NCBI GenBank assembly: GCA_964496075.1 | Contig: CAZBXB010000010.1 | Location: forward strand, 1 to 17,326 | DNA from: UBA1372 sp964496075 | Lineage (GTDB): Bacteria > Patescibacteriota > Microgenomatia > UBA12405 | DNA: 17,326 bases | Direction: 5' to 3' | Part shown: positions 1 through 8,043 of the stretch, piece after piece | Position numbering within the stretch: the first letter of the stretch is position 1 | How the letters are laid out: every line of letters begins with the position of its first letter | Made by a program: the position numbers and the translations under genes | Notes under the pieces: model-generated | The model's input: only the letters and a program-made list of their open reading frames with translations | What the model was told of the DNA's origin: nothing | Database searches by the model: none

Positions 1-1417
1 AAGTCTTTAGGTGTTTAAAACCAAAGTTGTGATTAAAAAGATTTTGATAATAATTTTGAGAATGAAGATAAGTAGAATTATTTTGATTGTTTAAAATTCG
101 CCTGCTAGGAATAATAATATAATCGGCTTGGCTAATAAGCTGGGGTAGTTTGGCTTGTAGAGATGGATCTTGATCGAGATTGTAGAAATCAAAATTGGTG
201 GTTTGATAATCGCCAAATAAAGGGATGTTGATGACATTACCGGCTTCAGAAAGAATGACTGATTGAGCTGGTATGTTTTGATTTATCCAAGTAGAAAAAC
301 TAAGTCGGATATCCGGTCTGGTGTAGATTGAAAGCATAACAATTGAAGGTATTACTGATAAGACTATTAAGCTTGTTTTTAGTTTGACTGATAATTTGGT
401 AAGAACAAAAGTGGCTAAAAAAGGAAATAAGAAAAAGAGAGGTGACATGAATCTGATCCACTTGACATATAGTTGACCAAAATAAAGAAAATAAACAAGA
501 CAAGGCATGAGAACTATTAAAAATTTTTGGTGATTGTTTGCTTTAATAAACTTAGGTAACTTGGGTAAAAAAAGTAAACCCAAGATAAAGATTGGTAGGC
601 CAACAGCAAAAGGGAAAACTTTAAATAGTTGAAAAAAATATGGAATAGTTTGGTTAAATTGCCTGGTGTAAAAGACTTTGAGGGCACCGGTGGCTACAGA
701 AGTTTCGTAGCTTTGAGCAGATATGAAATCTGACCAGTTAATAAGACTGTGAGGTGAAAGAAGGATAGAGAGTGACAGTAAAGAAATAAAGTAGACTGTT
801 AGTGTTAGCAAAAAGGCTGAAATTTTTTTTGAAGTAAATAAGATTGAGAGTAAAAATGGAGCCATAAGAAAAATGGAACTGGTTTTAGTGGCCAGTCCGA
901 TTGAAGAAATAAGGATAGATAATAAATATAATTTCAGTTGCGGGTGACGTAAAAATAAAAGAGCTAAATAAATTTGAAGACAAAAAATAAATATCAAAAG
1001 AGACTCGGTAGTACCGAAGTGAGCTAATTGAATTAGACCAGGAGAAAATATAATTAAAAGTGTAAAAATAAGATTTTGTTTTTTGGTAAAGAAAAACTGG
1101 CCAATTTTTGTTAATGTAATAATGGAAAGCAAAGAAAAAAGACTTGAGTAAACCCTGAGAAGGTAGATGGCTGTAACCATATTTTGGTCTAAGCGAAAAG
1201 CTCTAATGGTAAAGTAAACAAGGTAAAGAGGAAATTGACCATAAGCAAAGAAATGAGGATTTAGGTCTTGGGTCATGTTGGCAATTGATAAGCCCATGTT
1301 GTTTTCGTCGGGATGAAAAAAATAGCCATTTCCCCAAAATATGCCAATAAGGCGAGTGGACAGAGCTAGAAATGAGAGTAACAGAAGTAAAGTTTTTTTA
1401 CCAAACTTAAATGACAT
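1..1417 (-). CDS. GT39-family (PMT/ArnT-like) membrane glycosyltransferase, C-terminus cut by window edge
   Basis: The minus frame starting at the ATG at 1417 stays open to the window edge (472 codons, no stop). It begins with a hydrophobic segment (about residues 9-28) followed by HPDE at residues 35-38. In GT39/PMT and ArnT-like enzymes an Asp-Glu pair in the first outer loop is catalytic, so D37-E38 fit that role. Many Leu/Ile/Phe-rich membrane segments follow, then a polar C-terminal part that is presumably extracytoplasmic. Enzymes of this fold move a sugar from a polyprenyl-phosphate donor to a protein or lipid outside the membrane. The start overlaps the 3' end of the ubiA-like gene by 11 nt, so the two are probably co-translated. 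That upstream gene could supply a polyprenyl-phospho-sugar donor (inference). Acceptor and sugar cannot be read from sequence. The family call is fairly sure. Confidence 0.8.
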   Translation of the reverse strand, partial: MSFKFGKKTLLLLLSFLALSTRLIGIFWGNGYFFHPDENNMGLSIANMTQDLNPHFFAYGQFPLYLVYFTIRAFRLDQNMVTAIYLLRVYSSLFSLLSIITLTKIGQFFFTKKQNLIFTLLIIFSPGLIQLAHFGTTESLLIFIFCLQIYLALLFLRHPQLKLYLLSILISSIGLATKTSSIFLMAPFLLSILFTSKKISAFLLTLTVYFISLLSLSILLSPHSLINWSDFISAQSYETSVATGALKVFYTRQFNQTIPYFFQLFKVFPFAVGLPIFILGLLFLPKLPKFIKANNHQKFLIVLMPCLVYFLYFGQLYVKWIRFMSPLFFLFPFLATFVLTKLSVKLKTSLIVLSVIPSIVMLSIYTRPDIRLSFSTWINQNIPAQSVILSEAGNVINIPLFGDYQTTNFDFYNLDQDPSLQAKLPQLISQADYIIIPSRRILNNQNNSTYLHSQNYYQNLFNHNFGFKHLKT

Positions 1418-2336
1418 AGATGATGGTAATCATGGCCAAACCCCAAAGCAAGATTGAAAAAAGAAGAGGGATGTCTGTGGCCATAATTTTTTCCGGTCTC
1501 TCCCCTTCCTGCATTTCAAAAATTATCTGACCATAGCGCATAATGCCAAAAATTACAGGAAAAAGAGTGACCATAAACCACTTCCGATTTAAGGCCCAAA
1601 TGGCTTTGCCTAAAAGGAATTGATGAATGATACCGTCGAAAGCAATTGGCTCTTCGAAGAAGGTAAACATAGCGTAACTTAAGAGAGTAGAAACGGCAAA
1701 GATAGATGAATAAAAAGTTAAAAGACTTCGACTGTAACCTAAAAGAGCTGGTCTGGTGGCAGAGCCTGTCTTGACTATCTCGCTTCTTCTTTTTCCCGAG
1801 GCGATAAAGAGAGATAAGAAGATGACTGATAACATTAGCCAAATGGGTAGATGATAACCAGTGGCGATTTCACCGGCATAGGTTCTGATAATAAAAAAGA
1901 TAGCGATGCCGATAATATCTAGCAAAGCTTTTCTTTTGAGAATAAATGAGTAGGAGTATTGAAGCAAAATAAAAATGATAGACAAATTAAAAAAGGCCGG
2001 ATTGACTAGGGCAGCTATAAACATACCTAAAATAAATAGAACAAAAGAAGCTAATATGGCATCAGCTTTTGAGATTTGACCGGAGGCAAGAGGCCGATTT
2101 TTTTTGGAAGGATGGAGTTTATCTTTTTGGCAATCAATAATATCATTTACTAAATAAGAAGAAGAAGATAATAAACAAAAAGTAATAAAAGCTAGCAAAC
2201 TTTGGTTAAAAAGAAAGCTATCAAATAGTTTGCCATTGATCATAATTGAGGCAAATATACCTAGATTTTTGGTCCATTGTGCCGGTCGGATGGCATAAAA
2301 CAAAGCGAGAGCTTTAGATTTGTTTTTTTGTGTCAT
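1407..2336 (-). CDS. UbiA-superfamily prenyltransferase, decaprenyl-phosphate phosphoribosyltransferase (DPPR synthase)-like
   Basis: This 309-aa polytopic membrane protein has the family's first Asp motif NDxxDxxxD (N64, D65, D68, D72), followed by RPLASG at 81-86. A second conserved block follows (LDIIG from L139, R151, AGE at 154-156), then SGKRR near residue 181. The RPxQWTKN start, the LD...R..AG block and the GKRR block match the DPPR synthase branch (Rv3806c type) better than quinone-type UbiA. DPPR synthase joins phosphoribosyl pyrophosphate to polyprenyl phosphate at the membrane, the first step to polyprenyl-phospho-pentose donors. The ATG lies 4 nt after the stop of the cysteine-rich protein gene, and the 3' end overlaps the GT39 gene. 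The pairing suggests a donor-and-transferase pair. No epimerase or reductase for the later steps is visible in the window. Confidence 0.85.
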   Translation of the reverse strand: MTQKNKSKALALFYAIRPAQWTKNLGIFASIMINGKLFDSFLFNQSLLAFITFCLLSSSSYLVNDIIDCQKDKLHPSKKNRPLASGQISKADAILASFVLFILGMFIAALVNPAFFNLSIIFILLQYSYSFILKRKALLDIIGIAIFFIIRTYAGEIATGYHLPIWLMLSVIFLSLFIASGKRRSEIVKTGSATRPALLGYSRSLLTFYSSIFAVSTLLSYAMFTFFEEPIAFDGIIHQFLLGKAIWALNRKWFMVTLFPVIFGIMRYGQIIFEMQEGERPEKIMATDIPLLFSILLWGLAMITIIYVI

Positions 2337-2340
2337 CTGC

Positions 2341-3501
2341 CTACAATAATATCAAAAGTCCGAACAAAGCGATAATAGCACCAGATAAAAAGAGTCCTTT
2401 GGCTGGGAAATCTACACCTGCCTCAGGTAAGGCAATCCTGGTGGGACTTGGTCCCTGGGCAATGGCAGAGGTTGGTACTGGGGTGGCAGTGTCGCCAGGA
2501 GCGGGAGTATTGGTGGGCGTAGGAGTATTGCTGGCAAGTGGTGTGGGAGTGCTGGTTGATCCGGGCGGAGGTGTGTTGGTGACGGTTGGGGTGGGAGTTT
2601 TTGTGGGTGTTGGAGTAGGAGTCTTGGTGGGAGTAGGGGTGTTAGTAATAATTTTAGTTGGAGTTGGTGTTGGAGAATTGGTAATAATTTTGGTTGGAGT
2701 AGGAGTGGAAGTTGAAATTGTTTTACTACCACAAACTTCTTTATATGTCTTTAGATTACCAGCGGGTGATCCAGGTGTAGAAAATCTGATGTCAATTTGA
2801 GCCTTACAATCTGAGCCCCAATCAAAATCTCCAAAACAAATTTGACCGCCATTACCAATAGTTTCACTTTTTTTAATGTTGGCCTCTTGATTGTCACAGT
2901 CTTGAGGTGCGTCAGTATAGGCTTCGGCAAGATAGGTACAATGGCTATGCTCTGGTGGCAAGTTCAGAACCAGACACCAAGCGTTACCGTTACAGTTGTG
3001 ATAACCAGGTTGAAGACTGCCCGATTGAGAGACGTAACCAGTAACATCAGTGGGGCAACCTGACTGGTCCACAACTGGCAAGGTTGGACAATTGCAGTCG
3101 GCAATACAATAATGGTCGCTTTGAGGATCACAATTTTCACCATCTGAACAAGTACCGTCGCCACATTTTGGCTGAGGGGCGATATAAGTACAGCCACCCA
3201 AGTTTTTAGCAGAGTTATCGTTGGGATTATTGGGATCACCGCAGACTTCCGGATGACCGCAAGGACTACTAGCTCCCCAAGTGCCATTGGTACAAGTTTT
3301 ACAACTTGGAACCTCCGAACCGCTTGAAGTATCGCAAAAAGCCTCATTGCATCCGTCGGGACTACAAGGACTACCAGCCAAATCGCGAATATCTTGATTG
3401 GTTTTAACCAACAAAACCGAAACAACTACAGAAAGAAGCAAAAAGACTACCGTCAAAATTGGATAGATACCGGCTAATCCTTTTTGCTTTTTTAAATACA
3501 T
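2341..3501 (-). CDS. Cysteine-rich cell-surface protein with Thr/Pro stalk and LPEAG-TM C-terminus
   Basis: This 386-aa protein can be read in blocks. Residues 1-35 are a short basic head and one hydrophobic segment (signal or anchor). Residues 44-257 are an ectodomain with 22 cysteines, an even number as expected for disulfides. It includes a CGDGTC...GENC...C...DC stretch (113-136) resembling disulfide-rich repeats of bacterial and archaeal surface proteins. Residues 262-345 are a Thr/Pro stalk of repeated TPTPTK and KIITN units. LPEAG (358-362) and a hydrophobic end (367-386) follow, with no basic tail. The layout is that of an exported protein held off the membrane on a possibly glycosylated stalk. 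It sits 9 nt downstream of the FN3/Ig surface protein gene and 4 nt upstream of the ubiA-like gene. I recognise no named family and infer no activity. Confidence 0.8.
   Translation of the reverse strand: MYLKKQKGLAGIYPILTVVFLLLSVVVSVLLVKTNQDIRDLAGSPCSPDGCNEAFCDTSSGSEVPSCKTCTNGTWGASSPCGHPEVCGDPNNPNDNSAKNLGGCTYIAPQPKCGDGTCSDGENCDPQSDHYCIADCNCPTLPVVDQSGCPTDVTGYVSQSGSLQPGYHNCNGNAWCLVLNLPPEHSHCTYLAEAYTDAPQDCDNQEANIKKSETIGNGGQICFGDFDWGSDCKAQIDIRFSTPGSPAGNLKTYKEVCGSKTISTSTPTPTKIITNSPTPTPTKIITNTPTPTKTPTPTPTKTPTPTVTNTPPPGSTSTPTPLASNTPTPTNTPAPGDTATPVPTSAIAQGPSPTRIALPEAGVDFPAKGLFLSGAIIALFGLLILL
2540..2725 (-). repeat. Degenerate tandem repeat coding the Thr/Pro stalk
   Basis: The stalk DNA is made of near-identical short units (GTTGGAGTwGG-type on the plus strand) plus two copies of a longer unit that includes TAATAATTTTxGTTGGAGT and encodes PTKIITN. 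It is in frame throughout. Slippage by whole units would change stalk length without breaking the gene. Confidence 0.65.
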
Positions 3502-3510
3502 AGAATCAGT

Positions 3511-4836
3511 TTAAATAAATATAGCAGAAATAACAATTATTAGGGTAGAAATAATAATAATAACTGCCGTTGGTAAGCTATTGCCGGTGACCGGTATTTG
3601 CGGGGTAGGAGTGGAAACAATTTTAGTTGGGGCTAATGTAGTCTTTGCGGTTAGAGATGGACTGGGTGAAGTGGTGGTAGGTGCGGGTGCGGGTGTGGGA
3701 GTAGCAGCTTGGGCAGACTCTGAAGCTGTAAACGCAGGTGAATCATCTGAACCTTGGGCCAAAACTGTAAAACTTCTGGTAATTGTTTTTAAGATGTCTG
3801 TTTGAGGATCGGTATAATTTAGTTTAATAGTATGTTGACCGGGCTCAATATTTTGTGGTGGAGTCCAGCTCCAAGAGCCATCTTGAGAAACAGTAACAGA
3901 ACCACTTTGTTGACTTGAAGAATTAAGCTCAATTTCAAACTGAAGACCAGATGGGCCTTGACCAAAAAACTGAGGTTGGCTATTAGTAATCGACTCGCCT
4001 TCTTGAGGATTGGAGAGATTTAGATCGCTTGTAATCAAATCAGAGTTTTGGTTTTGACTCATACCAGAATATTCAACCGGAACAGAAGTGGGCTGAAAAT
4101 GATCTTGACCTAAAACAATATCGGGGACAGGATTATTTGAAGAGGTATTGCCGGTCAACATGGTAATCTGACCGTCAACTGACATGGCGGCTATTTCTTC
4201 GGATGTAGAAAGTGGGGGCGTAAACCAACCCTGACCTTCAATATCGTAGCAATAAACTAGAGGTATATTCCAATTGCCCTGACTGGTAACGTAAGCTGAA
4301 AGCGGATAAGCATTGGGGATGTTTAAATAGATGACACTACCGGCTGCAGCTTCCATTTGAGGGGTATAAACTCTACCCCAAGATAAGGGAGTATTTGGTT
4401 GAGTTTGGTTTGGTTTGGTAAAAGTTGTAACATTAAAATTTTGATTTTCATACTGATTGCCCTCAGATAAAAACTTGTATTGATAATTTGTTTTGGGAGA
4501 TAAATTATCGATCTGGAAATAATGAGTTTTGGATTTAGAAAGGCCTCGAACATCATTAAAAACCATAGAATTTATTTCGGCGATTACCTCACAATCTTTA
4601 CTAGTGATAAAAGAAATGTCAAGAGATTTGTAAGTTAAGTTGGTGATTTGAATATTTATTGGAGCACAGCTTGAACTGGCTTTTGATGTGAAAATAGTGG
4701 TGTTTTTAGTCAGATAAACACCAATAGCCAAAGTGATTACTAAAAACAAAAGGCCTAAAACAGTTGGGATTCTTTTGGTTTGGGGGATAGTTTTTGTTTT
4801 ACCGGCTGGAAGAGGACGTGGCTGTGGAAGCTTCAT
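3511..4836 (-). CDS. FN3/Ig-like surface protein with Pro/Thr/Ala stalk and IPVTG-TM C-terminus
   Basis: This is a 441-aa protein. Residues 1-23 are a basic, Pro-rich cytoplasmic head and 24-42 a membrane segment. Residues 57-141 look like a fibronectin type III domain (INIQITNLT at the start, then the NLSPKTNYQY strand). Residues 150-250 are a region I do not recognise. Residues 276-358 resemble a bacterial Ig-like repeat (GSWSWTPP...GQHTIKL). Residues 378-412 are a Pro/Thr/Ala stalk, followed by IPVTG (414-418) and a hydrophobic end (421-441) with no basic residues. It is probably an adhesin or structural surface protein. Its ATG lies inside the preceding small gene (38 nt overlap, another frame) and no SD sequence is present. 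A shorter start is unlikely because the membrane segment would lose its charged head. It shares its plan with the next protein, so the two may work together (inference). Confidence 0.8.
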   Translation of the reverse strand: MKLPQPRPLPAGKTKTIPQTKRIPTVLGLLFLVITLAIGVYLTKNTTIFTSKASSSCAPINIQITNLTYKSLDISFITSKDCEVIAEINSMVFNDVRGLSKSKTHYFQIDNLSPKTNYQYKFLSEGNQYENQNFNVTTFTKPNQTQPNTPLSWGRVYTPQMEAAAGSVIYLNIPNAYPLSAYVTSQGNWNIPLVYCYDIEGQGWFTPPLSTSEEIAAMSVDGQITMLTGNTSSNNPVPDIVLGQDHFQPTSVPVEYSGMSQNQNSDLITSDLNLSNPQEGESITNSQPQFFGQGPSGLQFEIELNSSSQQSGSVTVSQDGSWSWTPPQNIEPGQHTIKLNYTDPQTDILKTITRSFTVLAQGSDDSPAFTASESAQAATPTPAPAPTTTSPSPSLTAKTTLAPTKIVSTPTPQIPVTGNSLPTAVIIIISTLIIVISAIFI

Positions 4837-5086
4837 CTGGAATGATAGTGGGGATAATTACTAAGTCGGAACTAGTATATTCTTGAGTTTTTTGGATCTG
4901 GTCAATCACCTCAAGACTAAGCTTGGTATCAAGAGGAAGAGTGTCTATGGGTGAGTCTTTGATAACTTCGGGGTCCGGTTTCATTAGTTTGTTGTAACCG
5001 GCTTGAACGATAAAGGCAAAGATGGCTATGGTAGTAAAAGCTGAAATAAAGAAAAAATATTTAGATAACTGTAGTTTGTTTTTCAT
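4799..5086 (-). CDS. Small one-TM protein of the pilN/pilO run, unknown function
   Basis: This 95-aa protein has a short Lys-containing head, one hydrophobic segment (about residues 9-30) and a polar outer tail ending in a Ser/Thr-rich stretch. I do not recognise the family. I chose the ATG at 5086 because it overlaps the pilO-like TGA as ATGA, a classic coupling arrangement. A TTG at 5095 would add only three residues. Its position directly after PilN- and PilO-like genes, and its size and topology, would suit a small inner-membrane accessory of a type IV pilus or surface-export machine, in the place PilP can hold in other operons. It shows no clear PilP lipoprotein signal or homology-region domain, so I leave the function open. 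Confidence 0.65.
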   Translation of the reverse strand: MKNKLQLSKYFFFISAFTTIAIFAFIVQAGYNKLMKPDPEVIKDSPIDTLPLDTKLSLEVIDQIQKTQEYTSSDLVIIPTIIPDEASTATSSSSR

Positions 5087-5721
5087 TTGGTCCAATAATA
5101 AATTTGTGTACCTAAAGAAACTGAGGTTTGGTTAGTGGTGATAGGTAGCTCTTGGTCTTGGCCAGCTTTGGCTACTTGAGGAGAAGATACTGTAAAGGAG
5201 GTCATTTGAAAACAACGACGATTGTTGGTGAGGCTATTTATTAAGTTGCTGATCTTGTCAAAATCAATGTTTTGAGAAAAACTATAAGCATAATAAGGAG
5301 CTTTGTAGACTTGGTCTATTTCATCGCTAAGACTAAAGTCGATTTTGTCGGCAGATAAGCCAGAGGATTGGGCAATGCCCCTAATCTGGGTAGCGGCTTG
5401 AGAAAATCGATAATTATCCGGTAAGCTAGCATTGATCAATTCATAATTTGATTGGGCCTGGCTGTAGACAGTTTGAGCTTGGATAACCGAGTTGATCTTT
5501 TTTTTGTATTTTTCGGCTAACTCTTTTTTAGTATCAATTTCTGAAATTAGTGAGGTAATGGTTAAAACTGTTGGTCTAATGGCAAAAATTAGAAAAAAGG
5601 AGATAAAAATTAAAGTGACTGAAATTTCAAATGTTTGTCTAAATTGCTTTTGTTGTCTTTTTTCCATAATAAAAGACATTAGTGAGCTAGGAGTGGATGT
5701 TAGGGGGTTTTCATATTTCAT
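5083..5721 (-). CDS. pilO: PilO-like type IV pilus assembly protein
   Basis: The protein is about 212 aa. It has a polar head containing EKRQQKQFRQ, a membrane segment, a heptad-like coiled stretch with many Lys, Glu and Gln residues, and a C-terminal alpha/beta part with alternating strands. This is the usual PilO plan. PilO pairs with PilN in the inner membrane to form the alignment complex of type IV pili. The gene follows the pilN-like gene and overlaps it by 11 nt. I chose the ATG at 5721. A GTG at 5739 would add six residues (MILPPN). The 3' end overlaps the next gene as ATGA. Sequence conservation in this family is low, so the call leans on topology and gene order. PilM is not in the window. 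Confidence 0.65.
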   Translation of the reverse strand: MKYENPLTSTPSSLMSFIMEKRQQKQFRQTFEISVTLIFISFFLIFAIRPTVLTITSLISEIDTKKELAEKYKKKINSVIQAQTVYSQAQSNYELINASLPDNYRFSQAATQIRGIAQSSGLSADKIDFSLSDEIDQVYKAPYYAYSFSQNIDFDKISNLINSLTNNRRCFQMTSFTVSSPQVAKAGQDQELPITTNQTSVSLGTQIYYWTK

Positions 5722-6283
5722 GTTGGGAGGCAAAATCACTTTTAAAATTAACAGAAATGTTTATAGTAAAGAAACTGGTTTTGGGGGCTTTTTCTATGCT
5801 GGTAACAGCTACATTTTGAATGTTATTGTTTAGAATTAGATTGGTAACAAAGTCAATGACCGACTGGCTACTAAAGGCAGTAGCAGATAGTCTGGTTGAT
5901 AACTGATCACTTTGAGGGTCGATAGACAAAGTCTGATAATAAATAGTAGGAGGTGTACTTTGCAGAAGTGAGTTAAGAGCATTGATGGTATTTCGATGTT
6001 GACCAAGAGTCTTGATAAGATTTAATCTTTGTTGAAAGACGTTAAATTCTTTTTCAAATTCGGCAGTACTGGTTAGAATGGCCTGTTGCTGTCTAATCTT
6101 TTCTGATAAATCGGAGTTTTGTCTGTCTAACCAGAACCTGGAAAAAAAGGCGGTTACTACAATAAATTCGGTGGCTATAATAACAACTCGACCAACAGTG
6201 GTCAGCCAATCAACAACTTTGGCCATTAAGCTGTCTGGCCGGCTAGATTGTGGCAATAAAGTTATTTGTTTCTTGGCAGGCAT
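5711..6283 (-). CDS. pilN: PilN-like type IV pilus assembly protein
   Basis: This 190-aa protein begins with QITLLP near residue 6, comparable to the conserved INLLP of PilN, whose cytoplasmic tail binds PilM. A hydrophobic segment follows (about residues 30-50). Next come a coiled stretch (DLSEKIRQQQAIL onward) and a C-terminal alpha/beta domain with the strand pattern of a ferredoxin-like fold. It is normal length for PilN. PilN is an inner-membrane component of type IV pilus and related machines. The gene lies 47 nt after murJ and heads the block pilN-pilO-small protein-surface proteins. A TAAACT (plus 6293-6298), 9 nt upstream of the ATG, could be a weak internal promoter, but its -35 is poor. 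Confidence 0.75.
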   Translation of the reverse strand: MPAKKQITLLPQSSRPDSLMAKVVDWLTTVGRVVIIATEFIVVTAFFSRFWLDRQNSDLSEKIRQQQAILTSTAEFEKEFNVFQQRLNLIKTLGQHRNTINALNSLLQSTPPTIYYQTLSIDPQSDQLSTRLSATAFSSQSVIDFVTNLILNNNIQNVAVTSIEKAPKTSFFTINISVNFKSDFASQHEI

Positions 6284-6330
6284 ACTTAATTCAGTTTAAT
6301 GTAAAAAGACTAAAGATAAAAGTGTTGAAA

Positions 6331-7938
6331 TTAAGACTTTGTTTTTTTACCTACTTTGATTAACTTTGATATATCTCTTATCTCCTTAACTTTGAGAAGT
6401 GAGCAAAAAGAAACAAAAACAAGAGTGCCAACAGTAGAGCTGCCGACAACTAAATAGAAAAGGTTAATGGTTCGACTGGTATCAAAAACAGTATGGTCAA
6501 GAAGACGGACGGAACCCCAAACCGAGACGGCCATAAACAAGGAAGCTATAAATAGTTTGAAAAGTCTTTTGATAAGTTTAGTAAAGTTTAATTTATAGAT
6601 CTTTTGAGAAAATCTAACTAGCAAACTGACTGATTGAATTAGATTAGAAACAGTCACGCCTATGGCTAAACCGACAATAGCCAGAGGCGTAAATTTAACC
6701 AATATAAAGGTGACCGTTAAGCTGATGACAAGAGAATATAGAGATATTTTTAAAGGAGTTTTGGTATCGTGGGCGGCATAGAAGGCCCGATTTAAAACCT
6801 GAATGATTGATTGAAGAAAAATTGACGGGGAAAGATAGGTAATGGTTTTGGCGATAATAAGTGTAGCTGACCAGGGAAAATTTCTTGAACCAAAAACCAG
6901 TCTGACAACCGGTAATCTATGAACCAAAATCAGAACGGTAACCGGTAGAGATAAAAACAAGCCTTGAAAAAGAGATTTAATGACAATATTTTTAAATTTA
7001 TTAATTTTATTTTCAGCTAGCCTTCTCGACAAAATTGGCATAGAAGCCTGGCTGATAGTAGTACTAAAAATACGACTGGGTAGAAATATAATTTGAAGAG
7101 CTAAATTGTAGAGAGCAAAGGTACCAACAGGTAACAAACTGGCCCATCTTAGGGAAAATAAGCTTTCAATTTCAGATAGGCCAATACTAATACTTCTAGG
7201 AATCATTAGCCTGACAATCTTTCTGAAACCTTCAATTTTGGTATTAAAAAGAAGACTGTATTTAAATTTAAGTCTAAACATCAGCGGTAACTGAATAAGG
7301 AAATGCAAAAATGAGCCGATAACAGCACCAAAACAAACTCCATATATACCCCATTTGGGTGATAGTAAAAAAGTAGCAAAAATAATAGATAAATTGTAGA
7401 GAATGGGAGACAGTGAAGGAACTAAAAATATTTGATTGGCCTGGATGATACTAGTAAAAAAATTACTGACAAGAAAAAAGATTTGAGCAATAAGTAAGAT
7501 CCTGGTAAGACGAACCATAAGCAGAAGTTGCATTTGACTAAAACCGGGAGCCAGAAGTCTGGAAAAGGGCCAAGCGAAAATATAGATTACAATCAGAGAA
7601 ATACAAAGTGCCAAACAAAGAACGTTGATAACAGTGGAAGCTAGGGCATAGGCTTGTTTTTTGTCTTTTTGAAGATGGGACAAAAATATTGGCATAAAAG
7701 AAGCTGACAGAGCACCGGTGACTAAAAGCTTGAAAACCATGTCCGGCAGTTTGAAGGCGGCTTTGTAAACATCAAGTTGTTCGGGACAACAAGACAGGAA
7801 ACGAGGGTAAATAACTCTTTCTCTAATAAGGCCTAAAGCGGCTGAGACGGCGAAAGATATTGATAAAACTATGGAGGCTGACCATAGATTTTTTTGTTTT
7901 CTTAGACCTATGTTTTTTAATTTTTGTCGGAGACGCAT
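6331..7938 (-). CDS. murJ: Lipid II flippase MurJ (MviN)
   Basis: This 535-aa membrane protein has many hydrophobic helices, as expected for the 14-helix MOP-superfamily flippase MurJ. The first helix is followed by GLIRERV, the conserved MurJ N-terminal block (usually GxxRexxia). ALSASFMPIFL (about residues 97-107) matches the conserved A.s.afiPvf region, and AFYAAHDTKTP matches the late-helix RaFYA..dt.tP block. MurJ moves the lipid-linked peptidoglycan precursor across the cytoplasmic membrane. The ATG at 7938 has TATAAT ending 6 nt upstream, which suggests a leaderless transcript. The gene is the first of the long minus-strand run and is divergent from rpsT. A short basic C-terminal tail ends the protein. 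I see nothing missing. Confidence 0.92.
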   Translation of the reverse strand: MRLRQKLKNIGLRKQKNLWSASIVLSISFAVSAALGLIRERVIYPRFLSCCPEQLDVYKAAFKLPDMVFKLLVTGALSASFMPIFLSHLQKDKKQAYALASTVINVLCLALCISLIVIYIFAWPFSRLLAPGFSQMQLLLMVRLTRILLIAQIFFLVSNFFTSIIQANQIFLVPSLSPILYNLSIIFATFLLSPKWGIYGVCFGAVIGSFLHFLIQLPLMFRLKFKYSLLFNTKIEGFRKIVRLMIPRSISIGLSEIESLFSLRWASLLPVGTFALYNLALQIIFLPSRIFSTTISQASMPILSRRLAENKINKFKNIVIKSLFQGLFLSLPVTVLILVHRLPVVRLVFGSRNFPWSATLIIAKTITYLSPSIFLQSIIQVLNRAFYAAHDTKTPLKISLYSLVISLTVTFILVKFTPLAIVGLAIGVTVSNLIQSVSLLVRFSQKIYKLNFTKLIKRLFKLFIASLFMAVSVWGSVRLLDHTVFDTSRTINLFYLVVGSSTVGTLVFVSFCSLLKVKEIRDISKLIKVGKKTKS

Positions 7939-7944
7939 GTTTGG

Positions 7945-7950
7945 ATTATA
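7945..7950 (-). promoter_or_regulatory. -10 element of the murJ promoter
   Basis: A perfect TATAAT on the minus strand ends 6 nt before the murJ ATG. The hexamer 17 nt upstream (TTTTAG) is a poor -35. Transcription would start at or next to the ATG, so the mRNA would be leaderless. Confidence 0.6.
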
Positions 7951-8008
7951 GAATAGACTAGTGCTTACTAAAAGATAACAGATAAAAATGTATCCTTTCT
8001 ACAGGCTG

Positions 8009-8037
8009 TTGAATCTTGCTTTACCTTTGTGTAAAAT
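8009..8037 (+). promoter_or_regulatory. rpsT promoter, leaderless type
   Basis: TTGAAT (8009-8014), a 17-nt spacer and TAAAAT (8032-8037) form a near-consensus sigma70-type promoter. Only 6 nt separate the -10 from the rpsT ATG at 8044, so the expected start site falls on the ATG itself. Confidence 0.75.
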
Positions 8038-8043
8038 ACAGCC

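Noticed and set aside
2540..2725. Possible CRISPR-like array
   Set aside because: The units are short, degenerate and without unique spacers, and they are in frame in a coding sequence.
2330..2800. 156-aa plus-strand ORF rich in Val and Gly over the stalk repeat
   Set aside because: It is the antisense shadow of the Thr/Pro stalk. Its repeats come from the coding repeat on the other strand, and it has no start context.
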